Shown here one piece after another: positions 1 through 6,716 of a stretch of 14,324 nt of DNA. Origin of the DNA: Candidatus Roizmanbacteria bacterium (GTDB lineage: Bacteria > Patescibacteriota > Microgenomatia > UBA1406 > GWC2-37-13). Both the position numbers and the translations under genes were made by a program. The DNA lies in contig JAAXWV010000010.1 in NCBI GenBank assembly GCA_013334845.1, positions 1-14,324 on the forward strand. Reading direction: 5' to 3'. The first letter of the stretch is position 1. Each line of letters starts with the position of its first letter. A model generated the notes under the pieces. The model had not been told where the DNA came from, did no database searches, and worked only from the letters and a program-made list of their open reading frames with translations.

Positions 1-19
1 TCCTGGAAAACCTCTGATT

Positions 20-103
20 ATTATGCCGACTTCAATTGTGCCGAAGCCAAAAGAGTTCTGCGTTAAATATGGCAAGTCGGCATAATCCTGGAGTCGGCAT
101 TAT
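20..103. repeat. Cluster of three 13-bp ATTATGCCGACTT-type repeats
   Basis: ATTATGCCGACTT at 20-32 is answered by its exact reverse complement AAGTCGGCATAAT at 74-86. A second, 11/13-matching copy GAGTCGGCATTAT lies at 91-103, in the same direction as the 74-86 copy and 4 bases from it. The last copy ends where the minus-strand integrase stops resembling its family, so the cluster sits at a junction. Repeated arms of this size beside a recombinase gene suggest binding sites for a recombinase or the end of a mobile element. That role is inferred; the repeats themselves are plainly visible. Confidence 0.6.
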
Positions 104-809
104 GGCGCAGTCTATGGCAGGTAACGAGAACACTGCTGATTTTTGCATAATGCTCCACCCGTTTTTGAATGGCACGAACAGAGATCGGCTTGCCTTTGCA
201 ACGGCCTTTCTCTGCTAAAAAAATCTGTTTCTTGTCGGTTGCCGGTCTTTCCCGCAAGTACCTGGCTAAGGCTACTGCGGCATCATTACTGATAAATACC
301 ATGCGATCTTTAGCACCTTTGCCTGCTTTGATTAAAATCTGACTACGTCTGTAGTCAATAACATCGAGAGTGAGATTGGCGACCTCCTGCACCCGTATTC
401 CGCAACGGAGCATCAGCATAAATATTGAAAGATCCCGTTTGCTTGCAATGCAATTCAGAAACAACTCGACATCACTATCAGGCAGATATCTTGGCAGTGG
501 GTGAGGCTCTCTAAGCATGAGGCCAGTGATAACAGGGTTTTCCATTGAAACATCTTCCTCATCCCTCAGATAATCGTAGAAGCCTCTGATACTCGAGATA
601 TGACAGTTGATGGTACGTGGTGCCATCTTTTTCTCTAGTAAACAGTCAATGTACATCCTCACTTCCTTTACTGTTGTCGATTCAACAGGAGTTGCTACCC
701 AACTGAAAAACCGTTGCAACCGATGGAGGTAGTTTTTAACCGTGAGGTCCGAGAAGTTTTTTCTCTTCAAAAACAGCCTGTAGTTCAGGATTGACTCTGT
801 CATATTCAT
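63..809 (-). pseudogene. Tyrosine recombinase (XerC/D-like), C-terminus truncated
   Basis: Phage-integrase-type site-specific recombinase, expected to cut and rejoin DNA through a 3'-phosphotyrosine. The N-terminal half is a core-binding (SAM-like) domain (residues 1-90). The catalytic domain shows the first Arg in CGIRVQEVANL (about residue 136), a Lys in KGAKDRMVF, and the HxxR box as CHRLRH (about 230-235). After RLRH the family pattern (THxxA, LLGH, catalytic Tyr) is replaced by about 12 unrelated residues encoded by the GCCGAC repeat patch. The second His and the nucleophilic Tyr are therefore missing, and the product should be inactive. The family is normally about 300 residues; here it is 248. 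The ATG at 809 has a good Shine-Dalgarno site (AAGGGGGA). It overlaps the upstream recombinase by 74 bases, so the pair was probably translationally coupled. The truncation could equally be one side of an insertion whose other half lies left of the window. Confidence 0.85.
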
Positions 810-1917
810 GGCGGTCCCCCTTTTCTATAATCTCCATAGCCTTGAAATAGGCGTCTTCCCGCGTTACGTCTGATATTCTCGCATATCGGAGGGTGATATC
901 AATAGTCAGGTGCCCAAGAAGTTGTTGCAGCACCTCGAGGCGCAAGCCAGCATTAATCATGTGTGTTGCAAATGTGTGTCGTAACGAATGAAGACTATAT
1001 CCCTTGCCCTCAAATCCTGCCTTTTGCACAGCCTCTTGCATTATCATCCATGCCCCAACATATGAAAGCTCCCGGCCTGCATAGCCATAGAACAGGTATT
1101 CGCTCATCGTTTGCCTGATAGCTAGCCATTTCCTCAGAGCCTGTTCGGCAGCACTGCTGTAGTAGACAACCCTACCGTGTAGATTTTTCTCCCCCAGGTA
1201 CAACAGTATCTTTCGCTCTGACTGAACGATATCAGACAGCTTTACCCTGAGCAGTTCTCCGATGCGCATTCCCGTATGGAGTAATAACAGGATGAGGGCA
1301 TGATCTCGAACGTTTGTGATGGCTTGAAGAATCTTTTGTAGATCTTCCGCCGGAATTGCCCTGGGCAGCACCTCCGGTAGCTTGAGTCGGATCTTTTTCT
1401 GCAAAATATCGGCGGGTAGCACATCATTATTCTCCAGATAACGGAGAAAAGCGTACACCGTGTGCAGGTGATTTCTTACAGAGTTAATTTTTAACCCACG
1501 TTCCTTTTCATGCTCAACGTAAGCAGCAATATCGCTCCGCTTGATTTCTTTGATATCTTCTCTGCTTAATGCCTTGAAAAAAGATAGGAAAAGACGGATT
1601 GTTTGTCCCGTTTGGCTGAGGGAAGAAACTGAGTGATTTTGACGATACTTGTCGTGGAGATAGGAAATGGCATATTCGAAGCCGGGCAGGCCACCAGCCT
1701 CCAGCTTGTCTATAGCACGGTTAAGGCTCCGTCTTTGCTTACTGGGATGATAAACGTAAAATGCCCCGGCGGAGGGTGCAAATAATGTGCGTATCGACTC
1801 CGCATCTACATTTCCATGGTCCTCAAGTGGAAAGAGGAAAGAATGGTTGGTGGAATGAACAGACTGAAGCCAATCATTGGGATAAAAACTTTCTGGGAAA
1901 CCGAGTGAAATGGTCAT
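736..1917 (-). CDS. Tyrosine recombinase / integrase, intact
   Basis: Site-specific recombinase of the phage-integrase family, 393 residues from the preferred start. The ATG at 1917 is chosen over an upstream one at 1962 because AAGGAGG lies 5 bases before it. An N-terminal region of about 85 residues precedes a core-binding SAM-like domain. The catalytic domain keeps the full set: Arg in TGMRIGELLRV, Lys in LGEKNLHGR, His/Arg in HSLRHTFATH, His in LLGHLTID and Tyr in LRYARIS. It should therefore be active. It is the first gene of a two-gene minus-strand unit whose second member (63-809) is truncated. Such tandem recombinases occur in RIT-like elements (normally three recombinases) and upstream of IS91-type transposases. 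Which of these applies here cannot be told, because the downstream gene is cut. No strong terminator is visible between the two. Confidence 0.92.
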   Translation of the reverse strand: MTISLGFPESFYPNDWLQSVHSTNHSFLFPLEDHGNVDAESIRTLFAPSAGAFYVYHPSKQRRSLNRAIDKLEAGGLPGFEYAISYLHDKYRQNHSVSSLSQTGQTIRLFLSFFKALSREDIKEIKRSDIAAYVEHEKERGLKINSVRNHLHTVYAFLRYLENNDVLPADILQKKIRLKLPEVLPRAIPAEDLQKILQAITNVRDHALILLLLHTGMRIGELLRVKLSDIVQSERKILLYLGEKNLHGRVVYYSSAAEQALRKWLAIRQTMSEYLFYGYAGRELSYVGAWMIMQEAVQKAGFEGKGYSLHSLRHTFATHMINAGLRLEVLQQLLGHLTIDITLRYARISDVTREDAYFKAMEIIEKGDRHEYDRVNPELQAVFEEKKLLGPHG

Positions 1918-2000
1918 AACGTCCTCCTTCTTCTTGTGAAAAAACAGGATGTTGATGACCATATTATAATACAGATTAGGTCACTATTTTATTACGTATA

Positions 2001-2182
2001 TACAGTAGAAACCTCTGGTCGGAGTTCTTTCGCACTTACAAGAGCTTATCTTTGGTAAGCTACAGTCTGCATTTGCTCCATTTCCGATCAATTCTCAGTA
2101 GTTAGCCGATCCTACCCTCTCAGAAATTATCTAATTTTTTCAACCCTTTCAACAGGTTGAGATTGGCAATGCAAATCTCAAC
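2001..2182 (+). repeat. Structured non-coding module, left copy of an imperfect direct repeat
   Basis: This aligns without gaps to 13573-13753 at a constant offset of 11572. I count about 72% identity over the first 139 bases and a weaker match after that. Two boxes are identical: TGCATTTGCTCCATTTC (2068-2084) and CGATCCTACCCTCTCAG (2107-2123). Two inverted repeats flank the boxes. One is imperfect (arms about 2009-2016 and 2041-2047). The other is a perfect 9-bp stem, GTTGAGATT at 2156-2164 with AATCTCAAC at 2174-2182. The module lies upstream of the integrase pair, but read in the opposite sense from the right copy relative to its transposase. Likely a mobile-element terminus or recombination site; a structured RNA is the alternative. 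Confidence 0.7.
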
Positions 2183-2473
2183 TCTCATCTCTCGCCTGTT
2201 GTTTTTTAACAAGTCCCAATTACCAGCGTGGAAACACTTCCCCTCTATTTATCGGATAAATCTAGTTCATCTAACTTTTTCCTTATTTCAACTATTTTTC
2301 ACATGTTCCCATTTGCGTATCCTCTGTGTTTTTCTCTGTATTTTTCAGGGGGACATTATTTCACCTTTTAAATCATTATCAGTTATATATTAGCGCTTTC
2401 GTTCGACGTATATACATCCTTTATAAGCCAGGCATAAATGACATCAACAGTAAGACAATCATAGTTTATGCAC
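2183..2473. other. AT-rich gap before the reverse-transcriptase locus
   Basis: About 290 bases, rich in T on the plus strand. I see no convincing coding frame: a 78-codon frame crossing it has Phe/Leu/Ser-rich composition typical of chance in T-rich DNA and overlaps the repeat module. It probably carries the promoter for the structured region and reverse transcriptase downstream, with AT-rich candidates around 2380-2420. No -35/-10 pair is clear enough to call. Confidence 0.4.
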
Positions 2474-2605
2474 AGGTGGCAACTACTACAATGTGCCACT
2501 TTTAATCATCCAACGAATGATGTATATTAATATCACTCTGGCGATAGGCAGTCTTCTGCCTATTACCCATCCGTATCACTCAGTGATGTTATGGATCTCT
2601 CAGTG
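2474..2605 (+). ncRNA. Candidate structured RNA upstream of the reverse transcriptase
   Basis: Three hairpins occur in 130 bases. First: GTGGCA (2476-2481) pairs with TGCCAC (2494-2499), extended by a GU and an AU pair and followed by TTTT. Second: ATAGGCAG (2544-2551) pairs perfectly with CTGCCTAT (2556-2563) around a TCTT loop. Third: ATCA/TGAT around 2575-2587, enclosed by ATCC (2569-2572) with GGAT (2593-2596). TCACTCAGTG and TCTCTCAGTG (2576-2585, 2596-2605) form a near-direct repeat across the third. The stretch lies just ahead of the reverse transcriptase and has no coding frame. Retrons and several DRT systems keep a structured RNA in this position. That this is such an RNA is inference. 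Confidence 0.4.
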
Positions 2606-2676
2606 CGCCTGTTTTGTCTTGAGAACTCCTCTTGGTTGATGCCATGTGCGCTTGCGCTAGGTTGCCGGAGTAAAGG

Positions 2677-3616
2677 ATGGGTATGTTTATGAAAATAATT
2701 AAGAACATAAACTACCGCCTAGTTCGAAAGCGTCTTGATTTAGCGTATAAGACTGGAGCCACTGTCTTTATTTGGCTGAAAGTCGTTAGTGCTATTATTG
2801 ACCTTTTGAACATGGCGATTAACTACTTCAAAACACACTCGAACCGTGCCCCCATATCAAAAATGGGTCTCGAAGTTTGAGATCAAACCAGGATCATGGG
2901 TTTTTGTCCCTTCCTCCCAGTCTATTTCATCAGGCAATAGAATAAAAGCTGACATTGAGCGCATTTGGCAACCGCCGAAGAATTATTTTCATTTACGAAA
3001 TGGTGGGCATGTCACAGCAATTAAAATGCACTGCCGCAGCAGATCCTTTATTCACTTGGACATCAAAGACTTCTTTGGATCAATCAATAGATCAAGAGTT
3101 ACCCGTTGTTTGAAACAATATTACAGCTATGCTGTGGCACGAATTATTGCAAATCAGTCAACCGTGCTATTACCAGAATCAAGTCCTGCAAAATTCATTC
3201 TGCCATTCGGTTTTGTGCAATCACCTATCATTGCCTCATTATGCTTGCATAAGAGCTACCTAGGGGAAACAATCACTAAGTTGTCCAACACTGTCGGTAT
3301 CAATCTTAGTGTTTATATGGATGACATCATCATCTCGTTAAATGATCAACAAAAAGCAGATATGGTCCTTGAGAGGGTACAAGATGCTGCAGAGAGGTCG
3401 AGTTTTCTGCTCAATCCAGCAAAAACCGAAGGTCCAGCTGAGCAAATAACATCATTCAACATAAACCTGTCACACGACAATATTGAAATTGAACAAGAAA
3501 GATTTGATAAATTCAAAAATGACTACAACAGTGCAACTGCCAATAGCCACCAAAAACAAGGGTACAAAAATTATATAAAATCTGTCAACCCAAACCAGTC
3601 AACGCTATTGATTTAA
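2677..3616 (+). CDS. Small orphan reverse transcriptase, interrupted by a one-base frameshift
   Basis: RNA-directed DNA polymerase fold. The ATG at 2677 has GGAG 6 bases upstream. Its frame stops at 2880 after 67 codons, and the rest continues in the +1 frame to 3616. Removing one C from the C5 run at 2849-2853 joins the two into a protein of about 312 residues, reading through ...NRAPYQKWVSKFEIKPG. In joined numbering the visible motifs are FIHLDIKDFFGSI (first catalytic Asp about 128), LPFGFVQSPIIASL (about 175-188), SVYMDDIIIS (catalytic Asp pair about 215-216) and LNPAKTEGP (motif 6). The C-terminal region after this is short, so there is no maturase, endonuclease or long thumb extension. 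It does not look like a group II intron RT or a DGR RT. I cannot match it to a named retron or DRT class. The hairpin-rich stretch directly upstream is a plausible template or primer RNA. The frameshift could be decay, programmed shifting or an assembly error. Confidence 0.85.
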
Positions 3617-3626
3617 TCTAAAAATC

Positions 3627-3878
3627 ATGATTTTCAATTTATTGGGGAAGAAAATAGACAATTATCATATTACGAGAGATGGTGACAAATGGAAGTTTAA
3701 AAAAGAAGGTAGCGACCGTTCCATTGCAAAATTTCAGACACAAAAGATGAAGCCGTCAAAAACATTCTAGATTACATGAGCAACAAAACCGGTTCGGTAA
3801 ATATAAAGAACTAATGGCGAAATTCAAGAAGAGCGAACATATCAAAGGAAGGACGACCCGAGGAAATCAAAAGGTTAA
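3627..3878 (+). pseudogene. DUF2188-like small protein, decayed by two frameshifts
   Basis: Three consecutive reading frames together rebuild a DUF2188-type protein of about 80 residues. The first frame gives NYHITRDGDKWKFKKEGS, the family's opening (YHVxPxxDGWxVKxEGS). The second gives SDTKDEAVKNILDY, the usual D-T-K-x-E-A helix. The third gives GEIQEERTYQRKDDPRKSKG, the usual charged tail, ending at the TAA at 3876-3878. The shifts fall near 3735 (one T short of restoring frame) and near 3805. DUF2188 proteins are small and often found near mobile or defence genes; their function is unknown. The gene follows the reverse transcriptase by about 10 bases and precedes the next gene by 14, so it was probably part of one plus-strand unit. 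The ATG at 3627 is tentative: the original start may have been near 3651. Confidence 0.7.
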
Positions 3879-3892
3879 TTGGAGGACTAACA

Positions 3893-4279
3893 ATGTTTGG
3901 TTTGTTCAAGAAAGACCCTGATCGTGATTTTGAATTTCATAAAGACCGAACAAAGAAACTTTTAAAGGATTCCTTAACAAAATTTATCAGAGTTGATGAA
4001 TATGTATGCGGACTCGGACATGGAAGTAAAGAGATACAACTCATTGCAGCGCATGGAGCTCTTGCAAAAGCCCAATCATCACTGAAAGAAGCGATTTACA
4101 ATGCAGAACAAGCCGTAAAATATTGCAACAAACGTTCTGATAAGATCATTCAATTGAAAGAATCTATAAATTCTGTTTTTGGAATGACTGGAACACAATT
4201 ATTCGTTAAAGAAATAGTAGTTAAAACTTGGGACGATTCAAGGAAACAATGGTTACTAGAATTTGAGAATTTAATATAA
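3893..4279 (+). CDS. Hypothetical protein, small, helical
   Basis: 128 residues, family not recognised. The start is secure: GGAGG lies 7 bases before the ATG. The protein opens with MFGLFKKDPDRDFEFHKDR, a charged N-terminus. A long amphipathic, Ala/Gln-rich helical stretch follows (about 50-85, AHGALAKAQSSLKEAIYNAE), then a mixed C-terminus rich in Trp and Lys. There is no signal peptide, membrane segment or Cys motif. It lies directly downstream of the reverse transcriptase and DUF2188-like genes on the same strand, so it may be a partner of that unit. This is inferred from spacing only. The opposite-strand gene downstream converges on it. Confidence 0.7.
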   Translation: MFGLFKKDPDRDFEFHKDRTKKLLKDSLTKFIRVDEYVCGLGHGSKEIQLIAAHGALAKAQSSLKEAIYNAEQAVKYCNKRSDKIIQLKESINSVFGMTGTQLFVKEIVVKTWDDSRKQWLLEFENLI

Positions 4280-4402
4280 TTTACGGTAATCATTCAATGA
4301 ATCAACTGCATGAAAAACCCAAACAAAGAACCTTCGGAGAAACATAAATATCAACCTTTGCTTATAAGAATGACTGTGGACACGTGAAATTATGGATCAT
4401 AC

Positions 4403-4975
4403 TCATATTGTGAACCTTTTTCGTGAATTTCCCTCAAAGTCAGAAAGCATGTCTAAACACTTATTAAAAGCATCTCTAAAGGCATCAGCTTTTACTGGAA
4501 TTTGAATGTGGAAATTGCCAGCAATCCTAACCTGAGCTATTAAAGGAGATTCTATCAATAAGCAACTAGAAACAACTATCACTGGCTTTTCGCATACTTT
4601 TTTTATATGAGTGATAAGTTGCAAGGAATTTTCTAAATATCTATCATTAGTATAATCATCACGAAACACAATATTACCGATCACCAAAATAAAGACGTCG
4701 ATTGATTTCTTATCAGCGAGATTTAATATCTCCTCACTATCAAAAGAGAAGAGAAATTTTAAATCGCATTTATTTTTGGTTATTTCTTTTAAAAAATCCG
4801 ACCAAACTCTACTACAAAGATCGTCCACGGTGGCACTTAATACTGTAATTTGCTTGTCTTTTACCTCTTGTGTTAATCCAAGCCCGCGCTTGACCAAATC
4901 TGATATTTTCTTTACCACCCTGCTCGAAATTAATGGAATAAATTCTTCATTGATCGAGCTGAACTCGTCACTCAT
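4403..4975 (-). CDS. Hypothetical protein with receiver-like alpha/beta fold
   Basis: 190 residues, no confident family. Residues 1-40 are charged and helical. From about residue 43 the alternation resembles a response-regulator receiver: a first strand (KQITVLSA), a mid strand DVFILVIGN (93-101) where the phospho-acceptor Asp would be expected but Asn stands, a helix with HIKKVCEKPVIVVSS, and an IPVKADAFRDAF segment where receivers have K-P-F. If it is a receiver it is a degenerate, non-phosphorylated one. Other Rossmann-like folds are possible. No DNA-binding output domain is visible. The ATG at 4975 has no clear Shine-Dalgarno site. It is the most downstream of the minus-strand genes of the island. 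Confidence 0.6.
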   Translation of the reverse strand: MSDEFSSINEEFIPLISSRVVKKISDLVKRGLGLTQEVKDKQITVLSATVDDLCSRVWSDFLKEITKNKCDLKFLFSFDSEEILNLADKKSIDVFILVIGNIVFRDDYTNDRYLENSLQLITHIKKVCEKPVIVVSSCLLIESPLIAQVRIAGNFHIQIPVKADAFRDAFNKCLDMLSDFEGNSRKRFTI

Positions 4976-5003
4976 AAGCGTATTTTTCTTCCTTTTATTT
5001 TAG

Positions 5004-5280
5004 CTAAGCGTTCATTAGCGGAAACAAGCACAAATTTTAGTCGTGAAGAAATTTTTGTTTACAAATTTAGATGTTTCATTATCAACAATTTCCAATCGTG
5101 TTTTCAATTAAAAAATCTCATTCTTCGAGATAAACAAGCTCATTCTCAAAGACTCGCAGACGATTATTGACCCGGTCAATCTTTCTGATTATGCGAGGCA
5201 GTTCTACAGCTATCCACCGCTCATAGCAGAATTCTGGCTAACTTTCCAATGTGCAAAAAGCTCTAAATTTTGATTAAGAA
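5004..5280. other. Intergenic stretch with a probable gene fragment
   Basis: About 280 bases without an intact gene. On the minus strand, 5118-5237 holds an open frame of 39 codons with no start codon, closed by stops at both ends. It reads YERWIAVELPRIIRKIDRV and continues with a charged heptad-like pattern ending NELVYLEE. The composition looks like real protein, probably the C-terminal coiled-coil end of a lost gene. The rest is AT-rich and unremarkable. Confidence 0.35.
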
Positions 5281-5772
5281 TTATTTCTTTTTTCCTAAAC
5301 TTGGTAATCCACCAGAAACAATCCTTTTTTTGAAAACAATTTTTTTATATTGATTTGCTTTGTAGTTTTGTTCGATTTTTCTCTTACTATGACTATTAAA
5401 ACTCTCATAAATTCCGCCACCTATTTTATGCAAATGCATAAAATGAGATTTTCTCAAATGGTGCCTAAATTGCTTCCCTTTAGGTACATAAGTCATACAT
5501 AGGGGACACTTTACCTTCCAATATTTCGAATTATAAAGCTCATCAATTTCGAAATTATTTACATCATGCGAGTAAAGATGTGCGGGTAACTGTTTTTGTG
5601 GAAATATTAGATCACATATGGGGCATTTAACGTCTAGACTATTTTCAAATTGTACTTGTTTAAGCAATAACTCACGATCTATCGCGGGTCTTACACCCAT
5701 TAGTTTAATGCTATTTGTAGATTTTCGTTTCGTTTCAGGCCTAAGTTTCGAAATATAGATTCTTTTTTTCAT
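5281..5772 (-). CDS. Small basic protein with two C2H2-type zinc fingers
   Basis: 163 residues, strongly basic. Two zinc-finger-like motifs are visible. Finger 1 is CPICDLIFPQKQLPAHLYSH (C50, C53, H65, H69; C-x2-C-x11-H-x3-H). Finger 2 starts VKCPLC and ends HHLRKSH (C89, C92, H104 or H105, H110). Both have a hydrophobic residue between the pairs, as in classical fingers. The N-terminus (KKRIYISKLRPETKRK) and the C-terminus (SHSKRKIEQNYK, ending SLGKKK) are Lys/Arg-rich tails likely to touch nucleic acid. Tandem C2H2 fingers are uncommon in bacteria; the Ros/MucR type has one finger and a different sequence. Nucleic-acid binding is inferred; a specific role is not known. It stands alone on the minus strand with about 280-300 bases on each side, so it is probably transcribed from its own promoter. 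Confidence 0.65.
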   Translation of the reverse strand: MKKRIYISKLRPETKRKSTNSIKLMGVRPAIDRELLLKQVQFENSLDVKCPICDLIFPQKQLPAHLYSHDVNNFEIDELYNSKYWKVKCPLCMTYVPKGKQFRHHLRKSHFMHLHKIGGGIYESFNSHSKRKIEQNYKANQYKKIVFKKRIVSGGLPSLGKKK

Positions 5773-6049
5773 TGATCTACAACTATCAAATTCTATTCAT
5801 TAAAATGCACCTTCGAGATTAGTTCTTCAAGAGCCATTTTTCATCATGAATTTAGTCATTTTCTCACCAAGACAGAATTATTTTCGTGGACGAAGTAATT
5901 CTGATTTTGGGAGCATGACGCCATAGGCGACAGCTCATTTTTATGCAATTTTCGGTAAGCGGCGTCAATTGAGGCCTGCCTTTTCCTGTGTCTTCTTTCG
6001 AGTTGTCTTAAACAAATCACTATTTATCAGGAGTTTTCGTTGACAAAAA
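5773..6049. other. Intergenic region with two inverted repeats and a short basic frame
   Basis: CAGAATTA (5873-5880) pairs with TAATTCTG (5896-5903), with an inner TTCG/CGAA stem. Next to it TGACGCC (5916-5922) pairs with GGCGTCA (5961-5967) across 38 bases. The first could end transcription of the 6050-6700 gene, though no good U-tract follows on that strand. A minus-strand frame at 5856-6020 (GTG start, 54 residues, opening VICLRQLERRHRKRQASIDA) is open and very basic. It has no clear ribosome site and overlaps the hairpins, so it is listed only as a possible small gene or remnant. Confidence 0.35.
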
Positions 6050-6700
6050 TCAATTGTTGATCCGTTGCACTATTTGACTCTTACATTGAACGAATTGATT
6101 GATTTGTCTGCAGACGTTCCCTCTCGCGTTTGACACGTCTTCCAATCTATTGACACAAAGGTCAAATTCTCCAAGTTCTCTGGCAATTTCAGCTTTCATT
6201 AGTTTTTCATCGTCGTCCTTGCAACGTAACAACTTATCGAGGTGCTTCAAATTTGCCCTAAACATATCATTATGTTGTTTGAATAGACCTGGTTGTCTAT
6301 TCTCATATCGAATCAAATCATTTATGAGCCACCAGAGGTGGATTCGTAGGTATTCTTCACGATTATCGTCCCCAGAGAATACCTTCTCTTCTATAGCGGT
6401 AATATAGTCTTCAATCTTCAGATCAATTACTGACTTGGCTTTTTTCCACTCTTCAGGCTCCTCATAGTCCTCCCCTCTAAACCAATCGTACATACCTATA
6501 ACAGTTGCATCTGAAATCCAAAAAATATTATTACAATCAGGGCATTTTACTATTGCTGGAAACTCGGGTAGCATTTCTGCATCCATCTTGCCATCGCTCC
6601 AATAGACAGCCCCAAAAGTATTACCCGAAGTCAGGCTATGTTCAGTAAAGGGTTTATTGCACGATGGGCATTCTCTATAAATTGTAGGTCCCGGTAACAT
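6050..6700 (-). CDS. Hypothetical protein with N-terminal four-Cys zinc site
   Basis: 216 residues. The N-terminus has two CxxC pairs, ECPSC (C11, C14) and VKCPDC (C53, C56), about 40 residues apart. These fit a zinc-ribbon-like domain that includes the segment SGNTFGAVYWSDGKMDAEML. After a short acidic linker (residues 72-85) the rest is helical (about 90-216), with repeat-like helices such as EEYLRIHLWWLINDLIRYEN and LMKAEIARELGEFDLCVNRL. That pattern is reminiscent of TPR or HEPN-like helical scaffolds, without a catalytic motif I can identify. It follows the membrane-protein gene by 16 bases on the same strand, so the two form a probable operon. Function unknown. Confidence 0.65.
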   Translation of the reverse strand: MLPGPTIYRECPSCNKPFTEHSLTSGNTFGAVYWSDGKMDAEMLPEFPAIVKCPDCNNIFWISDATVIGMYDWFRGEDYEEPEEWKKAKSVIDLKIEDYITAIEEKVFSGDDNREEYLRIHLWWLINDLIRYENRQPGLFKQHNDMFRANLKHLDKLLRCKDDDEKLMKAEIARELGEFDLCVNRLEDVSNARGNVCRQINQFVQCKSQIVQRINN

Positions 6701-6716
6701 ATTCTACCCGCATGTT

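Noticed and set aside
2157..2393. 78-codon plus-strand frame over the repeat module and T-rich gap
   Set aside because: Phe/Leu/Ser-rich composition, no ribosome site, and the DNA there is explained by the hairpin and T-rich sequence.
1994..2416. Repeated 11-mer ACGTATATACA at 1994-2004 and 2406-2416
   Set aside because: Several 11-mers are expected to recur by chance in 14 kb, and this one is AT-rich with no shared flanks.
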